The notes beneath the pieces were generated by a model that did no database searches, had not been told where the DNA came from, and was given only the letters and a program-made list of their open reading frames with translations. A stretch of 64,000 nucleotides of DNA from Harmothoe impar (taxonomy: Eukaryota > Annelida > Polychaeta > Phyllodocida > Polynoidae). Shown here one piece after another: positions 42,815 through 55,051 of the stretch. The first letter of the stretch is position 1, and each line of letters opens with the position of its first letter. Both the position numbers and the translations under genes were made by a program. Location of the stretch: positions 38,153,570 through 38,217,569 of the forward strand of contig OX381705.1 of assembly GCA_947462335.1 (NCBI GenBank), written 5' to 3'.

Positions 42815-43904
42815 GAAATATAAGATATATTCTATGTCTTAGTAAGACTTCTACTAGTGTTTTTGCAATATACTTAGGTTTAAATTGGTTTGCTGATTTT
42901 GTGAGCTATCCTTTTTGCTTATGTGAAGTATCCACTTGGCACTGCCTCTGTGTACATAGTTTTGAGAGCAGAAATCCTGGTTGGTCCCAATAGTAATATA
43001 ATAATCAATGTAGTGTTTGAACTGTACCTTTTTCCATGATCAAGCTAGTGTTGGCTTAATGTCCAATCTGTGCTAGAGTCCTTTCCCAAGGTTGTAGTAA
43101 CTGGGTATGATATTGTAGAGTGGGTGTGGTCTGCTTTCTGACAGAGTCCCTCCTGCTATAGGAGAACTGGTATGGCTAGGACCAGCTGGTGTGTACCTGA
43201 CTGCTGCAGGAGTAGAAATGGTGAGTTGGCTATGGAGTCAGGGCCTCTTATGTAGCCCACCCTACCCTCATCCATTGAGGGCCTGGCTTTGTTTCCCTGG
43301 TGGCTTCTATAGGGGCCACCAGTGTCAGTCACCTGACTGGGTAATTATGTCTGGGGTAATTAGAGTGGACCACCTGCATCTGTGGGGGCTTGAATGCCCT
43401 GGCAGGTGTGTGGGTCCTTTGAAGGGTAAGGGTGTGTCTAGACAGTAGTTTCTTGGCATAGCACGCTCTGTTTCATGTACTTTACAGGATTTAGGTTCAA
43501 ACATTTCCATTGTTGCATTCTTTCAAGGATGCTAGCCTTTGATGCAAAAAAATATGATAATTGTGGTTTCTTCAAGCTTGGGGTGCTAATCCCTTTAGGT
43601 AGTCTCTTTTGGCTTTTGTGTGTAGCCTTTTGGGTTTCAGACTTCAACCCTGAAGTAATCTGTCCTTTGATTCTACTTTGTGTGCACATTGTTTTGTAAC
43701 CTATATAGTGTATATTGTCTTTTCTTTTCTTTTGTGTTGGTTCATAATTCTATGTTGATGTGAAACCCCTACTTATCATTCATGATTTTGGACAGTTGTT
43801 GGAAATTAATTTCCTTCATATAGAGTGTATATACTTATTTGACTATTATTCATAGTCTGTGGGTATAGATATTCCATATGATCATGTCAATATATAAAAG
43901 TAAT
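42815..43904 (-). other. Spacer between pol and env in copy B
   Basis: Homologous to 15491-16576. No gene is recognised. Length and sequence are conserved apart from small indels. Confidence 0.55.
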
Positions 43905-46900
43905 TTACTTAGATATTCTCCCTTGCCTGGAGTTTCTTTTCACCTTGTGGTGGGCTGGTCTGGGTACTATTTGGTTTAGACCAACTGACTCTTTGGTGAG
44001 TGTGATTTGGGATTTATCCCTTGTTATCCTGTGGATGAACTTTGAGGTGTGGGGAATGAGTCTGTGTGCAAACTCATTTTTCCTCAGTGTTGTGACCTTT
44101 TTGAGCCTATCAATATGTACTGGTCTGGGGACTAGTAGGTTATTTGATAGGTTCTTCAACCTTGCGCTGGTTGGGGTTGGTCTTTCTGCAACAACATATG
44201 GTCCCATGAATAGGGGTTGAAGCTTCTTTGAATCTGTGGTCAACAGAATTCTGGGAATGTTGATATATACAATATCTAGTGGAAGTATAGCTTGTGGTGT
44301 AAGCTTTTTGTCATATCTTGACTTCCTTCCTTGTTGTAGCTTTTTGACTCTGTCTATTGCCTTTCTTCTAGACTCATCTTGAGACAGTATCATTCCAGAT
44401 ACATGCTCGGCTACTGTTTTGATTTCTTCCTCTATGTTTAGGGCAGTTTCTACAATGGTTTGTGGGTTTCTGCCATGGAGTAGGAAGAATGGTGTGTAAC
44501 CTGTTGTCTGGGACTCTGTGTTGTTCAATGCAAATGTAATTGATTCTATGTACAGGTCCCATGCTTTCTGATTCTGAGAACAGAAAGTCCTTAATGCTGT
44601 TCCTATACTGGCATTGAATCTTTCCACTAATCCATTAGATTGTGGTCTGTATGGACTTGACAGGTCGTGTCTTATCTTCTGGGTGTTCATCAGTTTCTTA
44701 AAATTGCTGCCTGTGTAGCAGGTGCCATTGTCAGTTTGAACTGAAGTTGGTACACCTTGCTGACATATGACGTTCTTGTAGAACTCATGTTGTGTGGTTT
44801 CTGCTGTGAGATCCTTTGTGGCATATGCTATGACATATCTAGTTGAATAATCTATGCAAACTTGTATGTGTTTGTTTTTCCTGGCTGTTTCCGGGAGTGG
44901 TCCCACAGCATCTAAGTTTAGGTGCTTCATGGGGGTTGGCATATAGTCCCTTACAGTCATTGGAGTTTTGTGGGTGTGCACTGCCCTTTTTGCTTTTAGA
45001 CAAGTGTCACATGTTGACACATACTGATTGACATCAGCCATCATAGATTTCCAATATACCCTAGGTATGAGAGAAGACATCATTTTTGAAGTACCTACAT
45101 GACCTGCCATTGGTGAGTCATGGAAGTGTTGTAGTATGTTTTCAACCCAAGTTTTTGGGACTACAACTTGTAGTGGTACTGTGTCTGTTTTTCTCCATGC
45201 TGTAGGGGATATGTGTACTAGAATGTTGTCTAGGAGTAGGTATTGCTGAGCATTGTTCCTAATCCTTGTTGCTTCAGTGCTTTTTACAGGTAGGTCACCT
45301 TTCTCTAGGTAGTCTATAATGGGTATTAGTCCAGTGTCCTTCCTTTGTTCTTCTTTCAACAGTGTGGAGTTGATTGAACTGTCTGGGATTTGGTCTAACA
45401 TCTGGTCTAATTCCATTATATGCTGTGCCAGCCTTTCTTTATCTTTCTCTGCCTGGATTGCTTCAGGAGATTTTGGTGCAAGTCTGGTCTTTGTCTGTTT
45501 CTTTGGTTGTTCAACTGCTATGTCTGTGTTGGCTGTCTGCTCCTTTGAACTGGCTGCTCCTCTGTTTGTGTTGGTGGAGGCGGCCTTTGTTCTTTTGGGA
45601 TGGGGGTCAGATTTGCTTTTGTGAGCCTTCTGTGTAGTACCTGCTCTGTCTGAGTGCTTCTGCAAATTGGCTGTGGATGTGCTGGGTGTTGAAATGGGGG
45701 ATTTAGTAGGGATAGAGGATTTGGTTGACACTTTGTTCTTTTTGGCTTTTAGGCCTAATTGCTGAGGGTGGTCATTAGACCTTGTATCCTCTGCAACCGA
45801 CTGTTTTGCTTTTGAACGTGTGGTGACAACACAAATGTCTCTGTCCTGTTCTTCCTCCATATCCAGCTGTTCTTCTGCAAATCTGACTACCTTGGTGATT
45901 GAAGCAATTTTATGCAGTTTTTCTTCAAACTGATTTTCTGATGCACTGTGTGGTGGTTCACGGCTTGTGGCTTTCACCATCTGTGCAATCCTGTTGGTCT
46001 CAACTGGGGTGAAACAGTTTTCTGGATACTCTTCACAGTATTCCCTTTCACAATGACAGAACACATAATGGGTGGTTTCCTTTAAGATACCTCTGATCAC
46101 TGGTTTTGGTCTGTCAATTGCTTTTGGTGGGTCATCTCTGTTGAATGGTATCTTGGTTTGGATTTTAGAGAATTTGGTTCTGGTGGCTGCCCTTTTCTTT
46201 CTTGGAGGTGGTGGGGGGTTGGTCATTGGTGGTGCATCTGGATATTCTCTTCTTGACATCACATCTGGAGGAATGTTGTCATCTCCTTTTACATGTTGTA
46301 TTGTAAATGCAAATTGTTGGATATCCAGTGCCCATCTGGCCCACCTGTGGGTTAAACCTGTGTTTGTTAGGAGTGGTATTAGAGCTGCATGATCTGTGTA
46401 CAACTGAAAGTGCCTACTTTCTAGGTAGTGCCTAAAATGTAGTATCCCATATACTACACCTAGTAGCTCTCTTTCTGTTGTGTTGTAGTTTCTTTCATGC
46501 TTTGATAGTGTTCTACCTGCGAAGGCTACTGGTCTCAGTACTCCTTCACTACTGTGTTGTGATAGAACAGCTCCTAGGCTCACATTTGAAGCATCTGTTG
46601 CTAGACTGAATTCTTTGTCATAGTCTGGGTATCTCAATAGTGCATGGGTACAGAGTGCATGTTTCAATGTTTTGAAAGCATTGTCTGCATCCTCATTCCA
46701 TTTGAAAACCTTTAGGTTTGTTTGTAGGTCGTACAGTGGCCTAGCAATATTGGCATAGTCTTTGATGAACTTTTTGAAGTATTGGCATAGTCCTGTGAAT
46801 GATCTGACTTGTTTCACAGGTTTTGGGGTGGGAAAAGTTTTGACACTTTCCACCTTTTCTGGGGATGGTTGTAAACCATCTGGTGTGACACGCATTCCTA

Positions 46901-48716
46901 GAAAATCTATCCTATCTGTGAAGTATTCACATTTTGATTTCTTTAGCTTGAGTTTCCCAATTCTCAGGCTTTTGAAGACATCCTCAAGGTCTGAAAAATG
47001 TCGTTCTATATCTGGTGATAGGACTAGAATGTCATCTAAGTATGGTAGGGCACATTTGTATTTCAGTTTGTTGAGAATTAGAGTTACTAGATGGCAAAAT
47101 CCTGCCGGCGCGGTAGCTAAACCCATTGGCATCTTTTGGTAGACATATTTCTTGTCATTTGCTATGAAAGCAGTTTTGTGTTGATCCTCCCTTCTTATGG
47201 GAATTTGGAAAAACCCTTGTTGCGCATCTAGTTTACTGAAAACAGTAGGTTTGAGTGACCCTATCATGTCTAGTGTGTCGTCTGCACGTGGCGTTGATAA
47301 AGCTTGGTTTATCATATTAGCATTGACGTGGCGTAGGTCTGTGACTAGACGTTGGCCTCCAGATGCTTTCTGTACTAAAAATGATCTGGATGCCCAGGGT
47401 CCCTCTGCACATTCTCTGAGGATGCCCTGTCTGACTAGGTCTTCACAGACTTCTCCCATCTTAGCTTGCTTCTCAGGCGTCTGCCTGTATGGTAGGTAGT
47501 GACATGGTACTGCATCTGGTTTGATGTGAATTGAATGTGTGTATAGGTGGGTTGTACCTATGTCGTTGTCTTTACCTACAAATACATCTTGATACTTGTG
47601 GAGTAACTTTTGGAGTCTCTCTTGTCCAATATCTGTTAGTACACATTTGGGTGGCACATTTTCCATTATGTCTGGCATAATGTCATGAGCCTCACTGTGA
47701 ATTGTGGCCAATTCATCATCAGTGTCATCTCCACGGTTTGTATCTGGATCTGCATATACTGAGGCACAGTCTGACTCTGTGTCACTACAATTCTCTTCAG
47801 TGTCTAGCACTTGTAGTGTGGGTTCCTCAGTAGGGATGTCAGTATCTGGTTGATGTAACTCAGAGGGATCTACCTCTGTGAATAGGGCTATTATATCACC
47901 CTTCCTCACCTTGTATGGTCGGTGGCTTGTATTGAGCAGTATGATTGGGTGCCTGTTCATTTCTGAGGGTGTTACAACTCCCTTTTGAACTAGGTATGGA
48001 ACTCTGTTGTTCCTCTGCAAATTGTCTAATGTGCCTACACATCCTTCTAAACATTTGAGGGATGTGACTTGTCCTAGAACTGCTAGTTCTGTGAAAGGAA
48101 GGATTGTAGCCTCCCTAACAGCTCGGACTGGCTTGACTTGTAGCTCTGGGTCTACATTGAATTCAATCTGTGATCGTGTTGCTTTTAAGAAATCTGTGCC
48201 TAGGACAACTGGCTTTGTGAGATTTGGAATAATTTAGAATGGGAATTCGAATCTGGTACCATGAATTTTGAATTTCAATACTGCTGCTTGTCTTACATGG
48301 CATATGGATCCGTCTGCTAAGTGTACATTGAACTTTCTCTTTTTGATTTCTACATCTCGAGATTTCTGAATTTCCCTAAAAAAAGTATCCCTGACACAGG
48401 TGATAGTGGCACCGGTGTCAACTAAACAAGGTATTTCAGTGTGTTCATAGAATCTTGCATTTAAACAGCCATTTTTAAGAAGTTCAACAGAAATTTTGGT
48501 ACTCTCACCCATTTCCTTTTGCGATGCATCTTGTTGAGGTGTGATATGGATCACTGATGGTCGGCTTGATTTCCCAGTGTGTAACTGGGGGATCGTCTCT
48601 GCTATACTAGCAATTGTCTTTGGTTGTCCTAGGGGTTGTTGATCTTGGATCTTGATGGGGGGTTGGAGAGGCTCACAACGCACTGGCCCAGCGGCGCTGT
48701 GGGTCTCTAGTTTCCC
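43905..48716 (-). pseudogene. pol: pol of copy B, open except for one nonsense codon
   Basis: The frame runs from the -1 shift site to 43905. Protease has DTGAT at 48405-48419. A TAA at 48236-48234 interrupts it 56 codons later. Beyond that the frame is open for about 1440 codons. RT has YLDD at 47031-47042. RNase H has TDAS near 46600 and TDHAA near 46390. A Pro/Lys/Thr-rich insert of about 340 residues separates RNase H from integrase. Integrase has H-H-C-C near 44990-45130, TDNGT near 44730 and VERFN near 44620. The GPY/F module has GPYVV near 44200. The single visible nonsense change makes this a good reference for the family but not an active gene. Confidence 0.92.
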
Positions 48717-50472
48717 GAGTTTGAAGATCCTAGTAGCTGCTTGATCTGTTGAAGCACGTCAGGCTGGATAGCTTGAGGTGGCTGTTGGGGCTGCTGTTGG
48801 GGGTTGTAGCCTTGTGTGTTGGATCTGTAGCCATTGTAGCTGTCTCGACCTCTGCTGTTGTCCCGACTGCGGTTGTAGTCATGCTGTCTGTCACGACTAT
48901 TGCTGTAGTCACGACGGTTTTGATCCCGACTTCTGTTGTTGTCACGATCTCTGCTCTGGTCACGACGGTGGTAATCACGGTCTCTGCTGTTATCACGGCG
49001 ATTGTAGTCGCGATTTCTGCTACTATCACGGTGTCTGCTGTTGTCACGACTTCTGCTGTTATCTCTACGGCTGGTGTCCTGACTGTTGCTTTGGTGATCT
49101 CGGCTGTTATTTTGGCTGTATCCTCCTCTGCCTCGTTGTCCTCCTCTGTTACTATTTTTGAAGTTTGGGTCAAAGTTTCTGCCTCGGTAGCCTCCTCTGT
49201 TATTTCCAGAGTTCCTTTGTTGGCTGTTGTTGGGTTTACCTTGATCCTTCAGTGCCCTTTGTTCTTGCCTCCTCACATGTTCATTTGACATGAGGTTTAG
49301 GCTTTGGTCCATTGAACTGTCCATTTGAACTGTCTTTGGGTCTGATTTGGCTTTCTTTGAGGGGTTTCCATTTTTCTGTGACTTTGTTTGCTTTACAAGC
49401 ATAGAGTTTACATGTGTCACAGACTTCAGTTGTGCCTGCATGGATTCTATTGTTTCCTGTAGTTCTGAGCCTAGTTCTGCTTTTATCTCATCTTTAATGT
49501 TACCAGTGGAGACTGTTTGTTGGTTCTCATACTCTTCTGCAACTTCAAGTATTTTATCCCATGTAGTTGCTTCCCTGTGGATGACTACTGCACTGATGTC
49601 GTCCCTTAGACCATGTAGGAGGGCTTCCCTTGTTCTCTCCTCAGACTTGTTGTGAGCTGTGGCCATCTTTTGTAAGGCCATGGCATAGTCTGACACAGAT
49701 TCTTTTGGATTTTGCTTCCTCAATGCCTTAGCATCAAATCTGTCGTCCTCCTTCTTGAAGTATTTCAGGAAAGCTGCCTTCATCTCTTCATAGTCTGCTG
49801 TTGGATGGGATGTCCTATAGGCTTTGTACCAAATTTTTGCCTTACCATCTAGGTAGTTTGAGAAATACTTGATTCTGTTACTGGGATGGTACCCATATCT
49901 GGAATCAAAGTATTGTTCATAGTCTGTGCAGTGCCTCCTGGCGGATTGTGTGAGAGAGGACTGTGAAAGTTTTTCTGGCTGTAGAATATCACAGTATTTT
50001 TCCTCTTTGTCCCGTTTTAGCTGGTCCCTTAACCCACTGAAAGATGCCTCCCTTGCAACTCTTTCCTCTTTCAAGGCATCTAGGAGTGCTGAGGAGGTGT
50101 CAGTGTTAGTCAGGTTCACTCCTTGGGTATTGGGTGCACCTGACTTGAGTGAGGCTAGGGCCTCAGCTAGCTGGTTTTTCATTGTCACTTGTAGATGAGC
50201 TTGCATATCAAGTAGTGCTTGAGCAGCTTCAGCTTTTTGGGTCTCCATAGAGTTCTTCAGTGCCTGGTTGGCTTGTCTGAGTAATATTGATTCCTTCTCT
50301 TGTTCCTCTTTGGCCTTCGGCTGGTGCTTTCCTCATGTGTGGTGTGTAGGGCTGTTAGTTCAGGCCTAAGTGTCTTATCCACATGAGTTTCTACATTCTG
50401 GGCTATGAGTAGAAGTGCCTCAGCCTCCTCTTTGGCTGCCTGGCCTGCGGGTACTGTCTCATCGTCACTCAT
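48707..50472 (-). pseudogene. gag: gag of copy B, one frameshift
   Basis: The ATG at 50472-50470 (MSDDETVPAG) is the first in the frame that is open from the LTR. A one-base frame change near 50325 moves reading into the frame that continues to the TAG at 48709-48707. Regions are an N-terminal coiled coil, a capsid-like core (IKYFSNYLDGKAKIWYKAY) near 49800-49870, a helical segment, and a long Arg/Gly then Arg/Asp/Ser-rich tail (RGGYRGRN; SRDRD repeats). There is no CCHC knuckle. The basic RGG/RD tail probably replaces the nucleocapsid zinc finger in RNA binding. Confidence 0.88.
48710..48716 (-). promoter_or_regulatory. -1 ribosomal frameshift site G GGA AAC of the A/B family
   Basis: On the - strand the gag codons read TCG GGA AAC TAG, giving the established slippery heptamer G GGA AAC directly before the stop. 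Seven bases downstream is a GC-rich stem: CAGC pairs with GCTG around GCC, extended by C:G pairs past a bulged A. The -1 frame continues into pol. The region is deleted in copy A. Confidence 0.8.
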
Positions 50473-50749
50473 ACCTGATCCTGGGGTATCCTGACGGTTT
50501 GAGAACAAGTCGCTCTGTGTGTCCTGGATACTGTCCAGGGCAGCTAGGGTGTCCAGGTGAAGCTTGCCTTGGAAGTCACTCTCTTGAGGGTGAGGGGTTG
50601 GAGTGGAGCTCCTGGATGTCTCCTTGGAGCTGGGTCTCCTCCTCCTGCTGGGTAGAGATCCAGGGGTAGCTGGTCCTTTGCTGCAGAGGTGAGTCTTGGT
50701 AGTCTGTGCTGCCAGCTTGTGGGATCTTGTTGAGACTTCTCCACCACTT
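50473..50749 (-). other. Leader of copy B
   Basis: The 277 bases between LTR and gag ATG are open in the gag frame but have no ATG. TGGTGGAGAAGTC begins three bases after the LTR and is the likely primer-binding site. I could not assign its tRNA. Confidence 0.5.
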
Positions 50750-51420
50750 TGTCATACAAGGAATCCCCTTAGTTGGGAGACTCCTTTAATATGTATGGAA
50801 GTTGAGTAAGTCTTGAGGTCTTGTAGTATAGTTGGTATTTATTACAAGTTGACAGCAACAGTACAGTAAGTACAAAGTAGGTTCCACTCAGTTACACCTA
50901 TCCACACAATAGTATAGGTCTTGGTAAATATACCTAAGAACCCTGAGGTTAAGTAATGGACTAGAGCCAAGGGAGTCCTACACCATGTCTGATAGTTGGG
51001 CCTAGTAGGGCATAGCCTATAGCCTTGTTCTCAGTCAGTGGAGAGGTCCTTGCTCAGTGGTGTCCATGTGTAGAGTGAGGATGGAGATGTCCAGTGCTGG
51101 GACCTGACCCCTTTTATGGTGGCATCTTAGTTGGCATCCACATGTTAGTGTCAGTTAAGACTACTCCCCTATGGGCATGTGGAAGAGGACAATACAATTG
51201 GCGTTCTCTCAGGCATAGTACAATACAATTGTCGTTCTCTCTGGCAGAGAACAATACACCCCTATCCAACCTACAGGATGCGCTCGGCGCCGGTTGTTTG
51301 CGGCGGCCCGGAGTGCCCCTGTGGGCCGTGCGCGGCCCTCTAGGCCGCGCGGCGGCCCCCCGGTGCGGGTAGGCGGCGGGGGTAGCGTCTACCGCCGTTG
51401 GCGGTACCTGTCACATGACA
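50750..51420 (-). repeat. 5' LTR of copy B
   Basis: 671 bp on the - strand, with TGTCATGTG at 51420 and TATGACA at 50750. It matches the 3' LTR apart from several substitutions, a ~10-bp indel near 51008 and a ~17-bp deletion near 51120. It is flanked by AGCT. Confidence 0.92.
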
Positions 51421-51840
51421 AGCTAATACAAGGACTTGGGGACCGCAGCAAGGGTTGTGTGGGTCAATACGAGGGCCCAGTGATCCCAGGTAGGGGTGTG
51501 CGAGCCCATACAGGGGTTATTGGGGGTGTGTGAGCCCATACAAGGTGAAGGGAGGGTTGGGCAAGCCCATATGAGGGGCAGCGAGAGGTGGGAGATGCCA
51601 GACGAGGGGTCAGACAGCTAAATTAGGAATGGGCAAGGCCAAACAAGGGGTCAGATAGCTAAGAAAAGGGGTAAAGGAGGCCAAACGAGGGGTCGGATAG
51701 ATAAGAATTGGGTAAGAGAGGCCAAACTATAGGTTGGATAGCCAAAAATAGGGCGGGAGAGGCCAACCAAGGGGTTAGATAGCTAAAAATAGGGTGGGCG
51801 AGGTCAAATGAGAGGTCACCTCATTGGAGAAAGGTCGTAA
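51421..51840. repeat. Minisatellite, right part, and a second array
   Basis: 51421-51600 continues the GTGTGTGAGCCCATACAGGG repeat of 25480-25881 beyond copy B. 51600-51830 is a related array of ~45-bp units with GAGGCCAAACGAGGGGTCAG and ATAGCTAAAAATAGGG. They are non-coding. Confidence 0.85.
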
Positions 51841-52380
51841 CTGAAAAGTTCTTTTTTTCCCCTATATATAAAACGGCATTAGTTGGGACCAGCGAACCAC
51901 CCAATTAAATAAGGCCTGAGTGCTCACCGGGAACAGATAAACCAAAAGAGGCTATCTAAAAATATGTACTTTTTCCAAAGTTAACTCGATTTTTCTCTCA
52001 AAATCGGCTTTAAATAATATTTATAGGACCCCAAATGTAATAATACTTCTCCTCATGGAACTAATTTTCAGTATCCAATTGTTTTTTGTTTTTAAAGAGA
52101 TATATTACATGTATACCTACCCTCGCACAGAGTGCCTAACAACAAGGTGAGATAGACCAAAAATATCCGCCATTGTTTTGGCCTTCAATTTGACACTAAT
52201 ATAAGATAATTATAAAACAACTGGGGACAAATATGATGAAATTCCACAGTTCATACCCATATAATCATCCTCTATAAATATGATATTGAAAGTATTTATA
52301 ATGGTTGAGATAGATCAGAATAAACTTCCGAATGAGGCACCGAGAGAATAGGCTTGGAGAGTGAGGTTGCTGCGTAGTTG
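51841..52380. other. Intergenic DNA, nothing recognised
   Basis: AT-rich unique-looking sequence without a credible frame, RNA gene or repeat. Confidence 0.5.
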
Positions 52381-52382
52381 CG

Positions 52383-52450
52383 GGGTCAAAGGTCAGGTCA
52401 GGTCAGGTCACTAAGCAACATCACGTCACCAAGCAACATCACGTCACTAA
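52383..52450. repeat. AGGTCA half-site run and CAAGCAACATCACGTCAC repeat
   Basis: GGGTCA-A-AGGTCA at 52383-52395 is a DR1-type nuclear-receptor site. It is followed by three more GGTCA units at 5-bp spacing to 52410, then about three copies of CACTAAGCAACATCACGT. The DR1 reading follows the known consensus. Function is inferred. Confidence 0.6.
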
Positions 52451-52499
52451 GCAGTTCTATTGTGTCCCGTCAGAGGGCACCACTCCCATGGTTTCCCGC

Positions 52500-53280
52500 C
52501 ATGAGTTACGAGGTATTAGAGCCCAGGATGTTCATGTCGGTCTCAGATGTGTCCTGCATGTACCAATCCATTATGATAAGATCCAGTGATAGCAAGTACC
52601 AAGGCCTTGAATGGAAAGTGCATGGCAAGTCCACTTTTCTGGTGGACAATTTTCTGTCCTTTGGCACCAGAATGGCCGCTTTCTTGTTCAACAGAATCAC
52701 GGACAGCATCTTGTGCTGTATGCGCTCGCACAGTTTCATGTGTTTTAATTACCTAATTACCTAGATGACCTGTTAGTCCTCGGCTGGTCATTCTCTGATG
52801 GCCTGTAGTTCTGTGTGGCTTCGAAGTGTGGGGTGGGTCTCGACCTGACTGAGCCCAGGGGGAACTAGGCCAGCCAGGACGCGCAGGGTGGCAGCTTCTT
52901 GCTCCTTTGGTTGCTGGCTCGGTGGGCATCTCCTCCTCCATTTTCTGCAACTCAGGCATAGCGCGTTGGAACAGAAGGTTATCGGCTACAGATCGGAATA
53001 GGGCACTCTGGGCTACCCCTTCTGCAAACCTGACATCCTCTGCATTCACTGGTAAGAGGAATGTACTGTCCCGCGTCACTCTGCAGGAGATCCGCATCTA
53101 GCTGACGTGTTTCCCCATCAAAACAGGTAGTGGTGCCCGTCTCTAGGGAATGCTGGTTGAATGGGGTTTTCCTCTTGGGCTTTAAGGACGCCCTCCTGCG
53201 TTGCCTCTAGCTGTCTCAGGGAGACTCGTATTGTGCCATCCGATAAGACATCTGCATGCACCAAACTTCCTCCATCCTTT
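52500..53280 (-). pseudogene. Possible decayed coding fragment, unidentified
   Basis: Several adjacent - strand frames (52753-53097, 52506-52739 and a further stretch at 53120-53280) have protein-like composition (for example SVADNLLFQRAMPELQKMEE) and appear to follow one another with frame breaks. I cannot assign a family. It could be an old transposon ORF or chance. Confidence 0.25.
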
Positions 53281-53289
53281 TCTACATTC

Positions 53290-53540
53290 TTTTTCAATCT
53301 CTGCTCACCTCGCTCAGTCAGTTTTCTCTGCCTTCCTCAGCATCTTTTCCCTGACCCAGGATACACAGTTACCCGCTTCAGAATTTTGCTCACCTCGTTC
53401 AGTCAGTTTTTAAATCGGCGTCTTTTCCCTGACCCAGGATACACAGAATTCTTTTCATCTTCCTTTTATTGTTTTCAAATCTTGCTCATCTCTCTCAGTC
53501 AGTTTTCTCAGCCGACCTCAGCATCTTTTCCCTGACCCAG
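53290..53540. repeat. Three tandem units with CTCAGTCAGTTTT and CTTTTCCCTGACCCAGGA
   Basis: Units begin near 53302, 53388 and 53485 and end in the TCTTTTCCCTGACCCAGGAT block. They are pyrimidine-rich and non-coding. Confidence 0.8.
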
Positions 53541-55051
53541 GAAGGCGTTTCACCGTATGTTGATGTTATACCCAACATGCGGCCTTAAGATGCAGAAAAG
53601 ATGTGGCAAATATACACCAAAAGTACTTTTTTTGTTTCAGTTGATCCTCCGTATGTACCCCCGTATCTTTTATATAAAAAATACAACATATGGCATAAAA
53701 CATACGGCCCTCCCCACATACGGACATGGTCACCTGTCTCAATAAAGAATATGTGCAAAAACCAGTCTTCATTCCGAGAAACCCCCAGGAAATTCCCTCT
53801 GTGACGTCATAATCTTTATACACATATGGAGGTAGGCTGGGGAGGGTAAACATAGGGTCCGCATGTGAGGGGAAGTGAGAGAAGAGAAAAGAGAGGTGGG
53901 GAAGGCACTGGATTTGGATTGTTTTCTTCACCTCTGGCGCCCAGCCAGCTCTGAACTCTGATAGCTGTTGTCTACCACCGTTTATACACAAGGAGTCTAT
54001 AGGCTGAGTTTCAGCTCCGTAGGGCCATTATTTTCCGAGTCACAGAAGAAAAGACATTTTTTTGTATAATTCCTTTGAAACTCAATATATATATTTTTTG
54101 TTTTTTTTGTTATAACGATAGAAGTTGGACTTCACTTATCTATTCGTTAAAATAATTCTAGGGACATTTTTTTTACATATATATGTATATATGCACTTTT
54201 AAAAGGGGGCGTTTTCCCCAGCTCTGTATGGGCTGTGTTGGTGCAGCCACCTAGAGGCTAAGTCATGCACTAAAAGTGCTGGCCTCAACTCCTCTCATAT
54301 TTACAAGGGAATGGAGATCGCACGCAAATTGGGCATTTGCAGTCAGGCTCACTGTACATGGTAGGCAAAACAAGAGAGGTTTCTCCCCTGTGTGTATCCA
54401 TGTTTTACTGACCAAACTGGCCATCGTACACCGGTATGTGCAACATTAGTGTAGCCACAACTATCTCATATCTACCATCCCCATCTCCTCATCACCATTA
54501 CAATCTGAAGTGATATGACACATACAGAGCAAAAATACCACATATGGCACACAAAAGACACATAAAAAAGCCCTAAAAAGCATGGTATACCGTATTTCCC
54601 TGTTTATAACATCATGCCTTAGCGATATAAGCTCTATGGAAATTAGTATAGAAACTGCTGATTTAGCAAGTATTAAAAATACCAATTATTAGGTGACTTT
54701 GTTCATCTTTGGTTCTTGACATACATGTATACCACAGGTAAATGAACTGCATTAAAATGATACTTAATAAAACATCGGCAAACTAAAAAAAAAAGACGAA
54801 AAAATTTAAAGTTGAAAAATGTGCCTTTTAGGGGGTGTGTGCAATATTACCACATGAGTGATATTACCCACGTTTACCTTAACTCATTTGATCTTATAAA
54901 TGATCTACTGATTCTATACCCCATCTTTTTGCCACTCCCAATTCTTTCAAATTATATGAATGAAGCTTTCCCTGGGAATGAAAAGAAAACATCAGGGGAA
55001 TTTTACCATACGATTTGGCCTGAATAGGGTCTGTTTTTCTCCGGCCATGTT
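53541..55051. other. Non-coding interval before the LINE
   Basis: AT-rich DNA with T and AT runs. The last few hundred bases may be the 3' UTR of the - strand LINE. No tail repeat was identified with certainty. Confidence 0.45.

Larger units (their letters stand above)
25882..51420 (-). mobile_element. Copy B of the env-bearing Ty3/gypsy element, with both LTRs
   Basis: It is delimited by LTRs at 50750-51420 (5') and 25882-26563 (3') and by AGCT at 25878-25881 and 51421-51424. Removing the nested element C and one CTAC leaves about 13.9 kb, large for this class. In sense order it has gag, a -1 frameshift site, PR-RT-RH-IN, spacer, env, antisense frame and LTR. Decay is moderate: a frameshift in gag near 50325, one nonsense codon in pol (48234-48236), start-codon loss and frameshifts in env, the nested insertion, and a 312-bp deletion in the 3' region. 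The LTRs differ by several substitutions and a ~17-bp indel, so the insertion is older than element C. Confidence 0.93.

Noticed and set aside
48749..49288. Val/Thr/Ser-rich frame of 179 codons opposite gag of copy B (and 10410-10829 in copy A)
   Set aside because: It mirrors the Arg/Asp repeat codons of gag. No start context and no promoter were seen, and the composition is purely a reflection of the repeat.
51094..51372. Open frame in the 5' LTR of copy B (also 26285-26515)
   Set aside because: It lies wholly inside the GC-rich LTR, antisense to the element, and appears only because that region lacks stops.
53566..53991. 141-codon - strand frame
   Set aside because: No domain, no conserved context and low-complexity segments. 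Not supported as a gene.
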